Source of the DNA: Bacteroidales bacterium UBA1237
GTDB lineage: Bacteria > Bacteroidota > Bacteroidia > Bacteroidales > UBA932
Assembly (NCBI GenBank): GCA_002308935.1
Contig: DBWN01000018.1
Coordinates: 8,643 to 20,655 of the forward strand
DNA: 12,013 nucleotides
Direction: 5' to 3'
The position numbers and the translations under genes are program-made. The stretch's first letter is position 1; each line of letters opens with the position of its first letter. The notes under the pieces were generated by a model, which saw only the letters and a program-made list of their open reading frames with translations, was not told where the DNA came from and did not search any database. Below, one piece after another: positions 6,508 through 12,013 of this stretch.

Positions 6508-7650
6508 ATGTCAGTGAAGACAATAAAGCATATCATTTTCGTTTCAGCCATGATGATGTCTGTTTCGTGTGGGGGAGACAAGGTCTCTGAGAGGCTTGAC
6601 GGCCTGTTTTCCGGTCTTTTCCCCGATGATGCTCCCGGTGCTGCAGTGATAGTCGTCAGGAACGGCGAAACGGTTTTCGACAAAGGATACGGCTTGGCGA
6701 GGACCGATACGGGAGAGAAAATAACCGATTCCACTTTTTTCAACATCTGTTCGGTTTCCAAGCAGTTTTCCTCGGTGGCGCTTATGCTTTTGTCCGAGAG
6801 AGGGCTCCTTTCGCTTGATGATCCCGTCTCGAAATATTTTCCGGAATTCGAGGCTGATTTCTTTGACAGGATAACTCTCCGTCATCTTCTTTCACATACT
6901 TCCGGTATCCCGGACGTGAGGCCAAGAAATCAGGAGCAATGGGAAAAGTACATATCTGAGAACCCGACCGCTTTCTCTTCATTCAGGGACTTCGACAGGT
7001 TGTGTGAAGAGGATGAGTCATGCAGGTTCATGGTGCATCTGGATTCTCTGGCATTCGAACCCGGAACCGCTTACGAATACCAGAACCCGACATTCCAACT
7101 CATTCTGATGATAGTGGAAAAGGTTACGGGAGAGGATTTCGACACGTGGATGAGGAAGAACGTCTTTGATCCCGCTGGCATGGAAAATGCAGTTTATTTC
7201 GAGCCTGACCGGAGAATCCCTCAGATGGCGCACGGCTATATACTCAATGGCGAGGGAAAATGGGAAGAATGCGATTACGGGGAAGCCAATTTCTTCGGCA
7301 CGAAAGCGGATGGCGGCCTGTACTGTTCTCCACTTGAATTCGTCAAATGGGATTACGCGCTTTATCACGACAAAGTGATGACGAAGGAATCTCGGGAAAC
7401 CGTCCATACGCCCCGTATCGCTACAGACATCCCCGATACTGATTATGGATACGGATGGTTCATCGAGCATCACCCTTCAAGACCTGTGAAGATTTATCAT
7501 ACGGGAGATAACGGAGGATTCCTCATCTTTGAGGGACGATTCCCGGAAAAGGACCTCTTCTACCTGATTTTCGCAACTCATCCCGAATGGGACAGGGAAG
7601 GAACCGTAGAGAAGGTGGACAGGATTTTTGAAGAGGAAGGTTGGATATAG
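6508..7650 (+). CDS. Serine beta-lactamase/DD-peptidase-like lipoprotein (class C-type serine hydrolase)
   Basis: This 380-residue protein has a lipoprotein signal ending at Cys21 (SVSC). The three active-site motifs of the class C beta-lactamase/penicillin-binding fold are visible. They are Ser82-Val-Ser-Lys85 (SxxK, nucleophile Ser82 and base Lys85), Tyr191-Gln-Asn193 (YxN) and His331-Thr-Gly333 (HTG, equivalent to KTG). Also typical are LRHLLSHTSGIPD (124-136) and the YGYGWFIE stretch before the HTG. These enzymes cleave peptides, esters or cell-wall stem peptides. Genuine antibiotic resistance is not implied, as most proteins of this architecture (estB/AmpH-like) are not lactamases. It is likely periplasmic, membrane-tethered. 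The next gene starts 25 bases after its stop and may be co-transcribed. Confidence 0.92.
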   Translation: MSVKTIKHIIFVSAMMMSVSCGGDKVSERLDGLFSGLFPDDAPGAAVIVVRNGETVFDKGYGLARTDTGEKITDSTFFNICSVSKQFSSVALMLLSERGLLSLDDPVSKYFPEFEADFFDRITLRHLLSHTSGIPDVRPRNQEQWEKYISENPTAFSSFRDFDRLCEEDESCRFMVHLDSLAFEPGTAYEYQNPTFQLILMIVEKVTGEDFDTWMRKNVFDPAGMENAVYFEPDRRIPQMAHGYILNGEGKWEECDYGEANFFGTKADGGLYCSPLEFVKWDYALYHDKVMTKESRETVHTPRIATDIPDTDYGYGWFIEHHPSRPVKIYHTGDNGGFLIFEGRFPEKDLFYLIFATHPEWDREGTVEKVDRIFEEEGWI

Positions 7651-7675
7651 CTTAAATTATTATAAATCAACAGAA

Positions 7676-8194
7676 ATGAAACTATTCAAATTGTTTGTAT
7701 CAGCGCTCGCCGTATCAGCGATGTCGCTTTTCGCCATCCCTGTTTCCGCACAGGGCGGATGGGGAACCCTGGCTTTGCTCAAGGGCCAGACAAGAGTCAA
7801 TTGTTCGTTTGATTATTCGGATTCAGTCATACAGGCCAAAACTGAAGAGCAGTTCTCCGCCGAAGAACCCAATTGGGGGCTTGCTCAGGAGGAAGTCGCA
7901 GAGAAGTTCTACCAGGAGTTCAACAACAGGGTATTCAAGGCGAATGTTCCTGTCGCCGTGGGTTCTTTCCCTGAGGCTGATGGTTATACCCTCTGCATAA
8001 AGCCTTCGAACATCCTTCGTAACGGAAACTTCGTCGGAAGAGTGCTTCTTTTGGACGCTTCAGGAGAAATTCTGATGGATGTCCCGATCAAGGCAAAAGG
8101 TGGCGTTTTCGGTTCATTCTGGAACCTGCTCGGAGACGGTATGAAAGACGCCGCGAAGACTGTAGCTTACAGATACATGGATTTCGCCAGGTAA
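7676..8194 (+). CDS. Small exported protein of unknown function
   Basis: The product has 172 residues from the ATG at 7676. The frame is open further upstream to 7628, but that extension overlaps the preceding gene and puts 16 residues before the signal peptide, so the ATG in front of MKLFKLF is chosen. A Sec signal is clear (hydrophobic to about residue 23, cleavage near VSA-Q). There is no lipobox. The mature protein has a FDYSDS stretch, a helix with FYQEFNNRVF, then strands (YTLCIKP, GRVLLLDA) and a Gly/Phe-rich segment (GGVFGSFWNLLGDG) leading into a C-terminal helix. I do not recognise a named family. It faintly recalls uncharacterised exported Bacteroidales proteins with a 'DYS...F..FN' start. 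It follows the serine hydrolase by 25 bases and precedes a terminator. Confidence 0.8.
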   Translation: MKLFKLFVSALAVSAMSLFAIPVSAQGGWGTLALLKGQTRVNCSFDYSDSVIQAKTEEQFSAEEPNWGLAQEEVAEKFYQEFNNRVFKANVPVAVGSFPEADGYTLCIKPSNILRNGNFVGRVLLLDASGEILMDVPIKAKGGVFGSFWNLLGDGMKDAAKTVAYRYMDFAR

Positions 8195-8219
8195 TCAACA
8201 GTCCGAAAAACAATAAAGG

Positions 8220-8264
8220 AAGGAGCCCATCAAGACAGTGCCTGATGGACTCCTTTATTTTTCC
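8220..8264. terminator. Bidirectional Rho-independent terminator between convergent genes
   Basis: AAGGAGCCCATCA (8220-8232) pairs with TGATGGACTCCTT (8243-8255) with a single C.A mismatch and a 10-base loop. The plus strand continues TATTTTTC; the minus strand continues CCTTTATTGTTTTT. It therefore suits both the plus-strand gene ending at 8194 and the minus-strand gene ending at 8281. Confidence 0.88.
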
Positions 8265-8280
8265 CGAAGGTGGAGAATGC

Positions 8281-9033
8281 TTATTGCATCTGCCTCAACC
8301 TTACGTCGATATCGGGGAGCTGCCCGGGGATTCCGGTGAGATCGGTCTGGCTCGAGTGGTAGGGAATGAGCACCTTGGGCTTGAACATGTTGGCGGCGTT
8401 AACGCACTGGTCCGGGGTCATTGTGTACGGCTGGTTGACCGGGAGGAAAGCCAGGTCAATGTCTTTGAGATTAGCCATTTCGGGGACATCCTCCGTGTCT
8501 CCGGCGGCATATAACCTGAAACCGTCAATGGTCAGGACATATCCGTTACCGTTGCCTTTCGGGTGGAATTGTTCTCGTCCCGGAGTGGTGTTGTAAGCGG
8601 GTACGGCTTCAAGGAGGATGTCCTTGGTCAACTGCCTTGTTTCGCCGTTACCTATGACTTCTCCATGCCCGATCATATCGCGGCTTTTCTTGTTGAGCAG
8701 AAGGACGGTCTTTTCGTCCGAGAGAACGAGGATCGTGGAATCATTCAGATGGTCTCCGTGCTCATGGGTGACCAGAACGAATTCCGCTTTCCCGAAGTCC
8801 GCGCCGTAATCCGTATGCTTGCCAAGATTCGCGACAGGGTCAATCTGTATTGTAGTTCCACGGTATTCGACCGCGATGCTTCCGTGCTTGATCAGGGAGA
8901 CGTTGACGTAGTGCCCTCCAGGAGTCTTGAACGACTCGATCGGGTAGGGACCTTCGTGCTTGGGAGTGTTGCTGCTGCATGACATGGCCAGGGCAGATAA
9001 GAGTGTGAACATTAACAGGATTGCTTTTTTCAT
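8281..9033 (-). CDS. Exported metallo-beta-lactamase-fold hydrolase lipoprotein (UlaG-like, COG2220 type)
   Basis: The product has 250 residues and a lipoprotein signal ending at Cys19 (AMSC). The metal-binding signature of the fold is at 89-95 (T-His90-Glu-His92-Gly-Asp94-His95). Later ligand candidates are His157, Asp179 in AAGDTED and His226 in PYHSS. The order and spacing fit the small UlaG-like branch, in which DPVAN, THEHGDH, GDT and PYH recur. Characterised relatives hydrolyse lactones or phosphodiesters, but the substrate here cannot be told. Cytosolic UlaG-type enzymes lack an export signal; this one would act in the periplasm or at the cell surface. It has its own promoter and is convergent with the upstream plus-strand pair. 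The C-terminus (DIDVRLRQMQ) appears complete. Confidence 0.9.
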   Translation of the reverse strand: MKKAILLMFTLLSALAMSCSSNTPKHEGPYPIESFKTPGGHYVNVSLIKHGSIAVEYRGTTIQIDPVANLGKHTDYGADFGKAEFVLVTHEHGDHLNDSTILVLSDEKTVLLLNKKSRDMIGHGEVIGNGETRQLTKDILLEAVPAYNTTPGREQFHPKGNGNGYVLTIDGFRLYAAGDTEDVPEMANLKDIDLAFLPVNQPYTMTPDQCVNAANMFKPKVLIPYHSSQTDLTGIPGQLPDIDVRLRQMQ

Positions 9034-9055
9034 TGCGGGGATGTTTTGTTGCTCC

Positions 9056-9085
9056 GAAAGTTACGTCTTTTTTCCTTAAAGGCAA
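9056..9085 (-). promoter_or_regulatory. Probable promoter of the MBL-fold lipoprotein gene
   Basis: On the minus strand TTG (9083-9085) is followed after 19 bases by TAACTTTC (9056-9063), one mismatch from TAnnTTTG. The leader to the ATG at 9033 would be about 15-18 bases. Confidence 0.5.
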
Positions 9086-9187
9086 CCGGGCATGACCGGA
9101 AAATGTTACAAAAAGATGTCATTCCGCCCTAATGTTGTTCCGAATCAACTTTTTGTCGTACGGATGTTCTGTAGTTTGCTGTGCGGG

Positions 9188-9218
9188 TTTGTTGTTTTTG
9201 TGCAAAGCAGTACCTTTG
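9188..9218 (+). promoter_or_regulatory. Promoter of the GH3 gene
   Basis: TTTG (9188-9191), 19 bases, then TACCTTTG (9211-9218): both elements match the Bacteroides-type consensus exactly. Transcription would start near 9225, leaving a leader of about 40 A/T-rich bases before the ATG at 9267. An imperfect palindrome, GTTG..CAAC at 9134-9149, lies upstream. Confidence 0.7.
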
Positions 9219-9266
9219 TTATGTTAATTGTCCCATTGAAGATAATATCAATCAACAATAAAACTT

Positions 9267-11570
9267 ATGAAGAAAACCATCATCATGATTTGCGCTGCAG
9301 GAGCGGTTCTTTGCGGCTGCTCACAGAAGGATCCCCAGCTCGGGAAAGCTTCTGTGGACAAAGTGGTCAAAGCTATGACCCTCGAGGAAAAGGCTATGCT
9401 CGTCATAGGTACAGGAATGCAGACACCTGACAACGGTGCCAACGCAGTAGTCGGCAATTCTGCGGATCTTGTTCCCGGAGCAGCCGGCTCCACCAGGGCG
9501 ATTCCCCGCCTGGGCATCCCTGCCATCGTTTTGGCTGACGGCCCTGCCGGACTTAGGATCAACCCCACCAGAGAGGGCGACGACGCCACATATTATTGCA
9601 CCCATTTCCCTATCGGAACCCTTCTTGCTTCAACATGGAACCAGGAGCTCGTTGAGAGTGTAGGTGAGTCAATGGGAGAAGAAGTCCATGAGTATGGTGT
9701 CGATGTCTATCTTGCACCAGCTATGAACATTCACCGTAACCCCCTCAACGGCCGTAACTTCGAATACTATTCTGAGGACCCGGTGGTCGCAGGAAAGACC
9801 GCTGCCGCTTACGTCAGGGGCGTACAGAAGAACGATGTCGGAACTTCCGTCAAGCATTTCGCATACAACAACCAGGAGACCAACCGTACAGCCAATGACG
9901 CGAGGATCTCTCCCCGTGCCCAGAGGGAAATCTACCTCAAAGGATTCGAGATTGTTGTGAAGGAGTCCGATCCTTGGACAATCATGACTTCATACAACAA
10001 GCTTAACGGCACATACACTTCCCAGCGCCGCGACCTTGTCACCACTGTCCTCCGTGACGAGTGGGGATTCAAGGGAACCGTGATGACCGACTGGTACGGT
10101 GGAGACGATGCCGCTGCACAGATGCATGCCGGAAACGACATGATCCAGCCCGGAAGGCAGTCACAGTATGAGCAGATTATTGACGGTGTCAAGAACGGTA
10201 CTCTCGATGAGGCTGATCTTGATGTCTGCGTCAAGAGGATTCTGAACCTCGTTCTCAGGAGCCCCAGGTTCAAAGGATACGCTTTCACAAACAAGCCTGA
10301 CCTTACAGCCCATGCCGCGGTCACCCGTCAGTCCGCTCTTGAAGGAATGGTCCTTCTCGAGAACAAGAACGCCACTCTTCCTATCAAGGACGCCAAGAAA
10401 GTCGCCCTTTTCGGCTGCACCTCTTATGACTTCATCGCCGGCGGTACCGGTTCAGGAAATGTCAACAGGGCATATACCGTGTCTCTGCTTGACGGACTGA
10501 AGAACGGCGGGTTCAACGTGGATGAGAGCTTCAAGGACATCTACACCAAGTACATCGCTGATGAGACAGCCAAGGCTCTCAAGGCCAATGAAGGCGACCC
10601 TCTCGCTGCATTCCTTCCCGTTGCACGTCCTACCGAATACATCCCTTCTTCCGCCCAGATCGCATCAGCTGTCAGGAACAATGACATCGCGATCATCACT
10701 TATGGAAGGAACTCCGGTGAATTCCTTGACAGGACCCCTTCTGACTTTGAGCTCAGCGCTCAGGAGAAGACCCTCCTCAAGAACGTTTCCGACGCATTCC
10801 ACAGGGCCGGGAAGAAGGTCATCGTGGTGCTTAACGTAGGCGGTGTCATTGAAACCGCATCTTGGAAGAACATTCCTGACGCTATCCTTCTTGCATGGCA
10901 GGCAGGTCAGGAAGGCGGTAACTCCGTCACTGATATCCTCACCGGCAAACAGAGCCCTTCAGGCAAACTCTCCATGACCTTCCCTGTGAACCTCATGGAC
11001 CACGCTTCTTCCGCTAACTTCCCTATGGGTGGTGACACCAAGGTTTACTTTACCGAAAGAAGGGTCGACACTGGCGAAAAGGATGTTGACTATACCAACT
11101 ATGAGGAAGGTATCTATGTGGGTTACAGGTGGTTTGACAAGCAGAACATGGCGGTTTCCTATCCTTTCGGATACGGACTCAGCTACACCACCTTCGGCTA
11201 TTCAGATCCCAAGGTTTCAAATGACGGCACGACCATCACTGCCAATGTCACAGTCAAGAACACCGGTTCAGTCGCCGGCAAGGAGGTTGTCGAGCTTTAT
11301 GTGACCGCTCCCGCTTCTTCTCTTGACAAGCCCGTCAAGGAGCTCAAGGCTTACGCAAAGACCAAGGCTCTTGAGCCCGGTGAAGAGCAGACCCTCACAA
11401 TGACTTTCGCTACTGCTGACCTCGCTTCGTTCGATGAGTCCAAGAGCGCATGGGTTGTTGACGCCGGAACCTACAAGTTCCTCTTCGGTGCTTCTTCACG
11501 CGATATCCGCGGAGAGGCGACTGCAGAAGTCGCTGCTCAGGAGACAAAAGTCAACGACGTGCTTAAATAA
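9267..11570 (+). CDS. Glycoside hydrolase family 3 beta-glycosidase lipoprotein
   Basis: This 767-residue protein has a lipoprotein signal ending at Cys18 (VLCGC). The three usual GH3 parts follow. First is an N-terminal TIM barrel (about 30-335) with KHFAYNNQETNR (196-207) and the nucleophile Asp275 in VMTDWYGG. Second is an alpha/beta sandwich (about 350-580) with AWQAGQEGGNSVTDILTG and a candidate acid/base Glu485 in SGEFLDR. Third is a fibronectin-III-like domain (about 650-745) preceded by YPFGYGLSYTTF. No PA14 insert is present. It should release terminal beta-linked glucose (or xylose/GlcNAc-type sugar) from oligosaccharides, but specificity cannot be read here. The tail after Cys18 is Ser-Gln-Lys-Asp. 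It is monocistronic, with a strong promoter and a terminator. Heavy use of CTC, AAG and AAC codons suggests high expression. Confidence 0.95.
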   Translation: MKKTIIMICAAGAVLCGCSQKDPQLGKASVDKVVKAMTLEEKAMLVIGTGMQTPDNGANAVVGNSADLVPGAAGSTRAIPRLGIPAIVLADGPAGLRINPTREGDDATYYCTHFPIGTLLASTWNQELVESVGESMGEEVHEYGVDVYLAPAMNIHRNPLNGRNFEYYSEDPVVAGKTAAAYVRGVQKNDVGTSVKHFAYNNQETNRTANDARISPRAQREIYLKGFEIVVKESDPWTIMTSYNKLNGTYTSQRRDLVTTVLRDEWGFKGTVMTDWYGGDDAAAQMHAGNDMIQPGRQSQYEQIIDGVKNGTLDEADLDVCVKRILNLVLRSPRFKGYAFTNKPDLTAHAAVTRQSALEGMVLLENKNATLPIKDAKKVALFGCTSYDFIAGGTGSGNVNRAYTVSLLDGLKNGGFNVDESFKDIYTKYIADETAKALKANEGDPLAAFLPVARPTEYIPSSAQIASAVRNNDIAIITYGRNSGEFLDRTPSDFELSAQEKTLLKNVSDAFHRAGKKVIVVLNVGGVIETASWKNIPDAILLAWQAGQEGGNSVTDILTGKQSPSGKLSMTFPVNLMDHASSANFPMGGDTKVYFTERRVDTGEKDVDYTNYEEGIYVGYRWFDKQNMAVSYPFGYGLSYTTFGYSDPKVSNDGTTITANVTVKNTGSVAGKEVVELYVTAPASSLDKPVKELKAYAKTKALEPGEEQTLTMTFATADLASFDESKSAWVVDAGTYKFLFGASSRDIRGEATAEVAAQETKVNDVLK

Positions 11571-11625
11571 GCCATATGGAAAATCCGGTTTTCTGGCCGG
11601 TTTCCTGTCAGAAATGACCTGATAT

Positions 11626-11658
11626 AAGCGTCCTTCCTTTTACGGAGGGGCGCTTTTT
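11626..11658 (+). terminator. Rho-independent terminator of the GH3 gene
   Basis: AAGCGTCCTTCC (11626-11637) pairs along 12 positions, two of them G.T wobbles, with GGAGGGGCGCTT (11644-11655) around a six-base loop. It runs into TTTTTGG and sits 56 bases after the GH3 stop. Confidence 0.9.
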
Positions 11659-11699
11659 GGTCAAAAATGGTTATATTTACAACCATAAAGAATTTAACA

Positions 11700-12013
11700 A
11701 TGAAAAGAATCCTTTCTTCAACCATTGTCGCCCTTCTCCTTTTCGCCGGTTTTTCGGCTGCTGCACAGGATAAGGATGACCGCCGCGTAACAACCCCGAA
11801 TTACGCTCTTGCCGAGAGATTCTCCGCGAAAGCCGTGAACAATATGGTCTTCTCGACCCAGATAGTCCCCAACTGGTTCAGGGATTCGGACAAGTTCTGG
11901 TATTCCTGGAAGACATCCGACGGTACGAAATATTACATTGTGGATCCTGCTGCCGGCACGAAGACTGAGCTTTTCGACATGGACAAGCTCGCCATGCAGC
12001 TTACAGAAATCGT
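11700..12013 (+). CDS. S9-family (DPP-IV/prolyl oligopeptidase) peptidase, N-terminal fragment
   Basis: Only the first 104 codons are inside the window; the frame is open at the 3' end. The ATG at 11700 begins a clear Sec signal peptide (MKRILSS..., cleavage near SAAA-Q). The mature start, with NYALAERFS, VFSTQIVPNWFRDSDKFWYSW, TSDGTKYYIVDPAAGTK and ELFDMDKLA, matches what I know of the N-terminal beta-propeller region of Bacteroidota S9 peptidases annotated as DPP-IV-like or prolyl oligopeptidases. The catalytic Ser/Asp/His domain would be downstream of the window. It would cleave peptides in the periplasm. It sits 42 bases after the GH3 terminator and probably has its own start; TATATTTA at 11672-11679 is a weak -7 candidate without a clear -33 partner. 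Confidence 0.75.
   Translation, partial: MKRILSSTIVALLLFAGFSAAAQDKDDRRVTTPNYALAERFSAKAVNNMVFSTQIVPNWFRDSDKFWYSWKTSDGTKYYIVDPAAGTKTELFDMDKLAMQLTEI

Noticed and set aside
7018..7473. 151-codon minus-strand frame inside the serine hydrolase gene
   Set aside because: The opposite strand encodes intact SxxK, YxN and HTG motifs; the antisense frame has no supporting features.
6508..7650. Antibiotic-resistance beta-lactamase
   Set aside because: The motifs fit the broad class C/DD-peptidase/esterase fold. Nothing in the sequence points to a true lactamase or a resistance cassette, and no mobile element is nearby.
7628..7675. Upstream extension of the small exported protein to 7628
   Set aside because: It would overlap the serine hydrolase gene and put 16 residues ahead of a textbook signal peptide. 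The ATG at 7676 is a better start.

Overview
The window looks like chromosomal DNA from a member of Bacteroidota, probably order Bacteroidales; the genus cannot be fixed from the sequence. The evidence is a SusC/SusD pair, many small Sec lipoproteins, weak Shine-Dalgarno sequences and several good matches to the Bacteroides-type promoter (TTG or TTTG, about 19-21 bases, then TAnnTTTG). I found no RNA gene, CRISPR array, insertion sequence or phage gene. No gene-free stretch exceeds 300 bases; the longest are 9034-9266 and 6300-6507.

Layout. 1-3657 (+): the C-terminal 569 residues of a SusC-type TonB-dependent transporter, then its SusD-type lipoprotein 12 bases later, ending at a terminator. 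No glycan enzyme follows, so any partner enzymes or regulators must lie upstream of the window. 3823-5475 (-): three poorly characterised genes read toward the susCD terminator. They are a single-TM helical protein, a very biased 67-residue disordered protein 12 bases after it, and a six-TM membrane protein. This is the least explained part of the window. 5613-6299 (-): a glycine-zipper/OmpA-domain lipoprotein with its own promoter and terminator. 6508-8194 (+): a serine beta-lactamase-like lipoprotein, then a small exported protein of unknown function. 8281-9033 (-): an exported metallo-beta-lactamase-fold lipoprotein, convergent with the previous pair across a bidirectional terminator. 9267-11570 (+): a GH3 beta-glycosidase lipoprotein with a strong promoter match and a terminator. 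11700-12013 (+): the N-terminus of an S9 (DPP-IV/prolyl oligopeptidase) peptidase, cut by the window end.

Most of the genes make envelope or exported proteins: five lipoproteins, two proteins with signal peptidase I-type leaders, an outer-membrane transporter and two inner-membrane proteins. The susCD pair would import an oligosaccharide or similar ligand. The GH3 enzyme, hydrolases and peptidase would process nutrients or cell-wall fragments in the periplasm or at the surface. The genes sit mostly in separate transcription units, so the window reads as an ordinary envelope/nutrition region. The 3823-5475 cassette is the best candidate for something undescribed. I saw no convincing evidence of a defence or mobile system.
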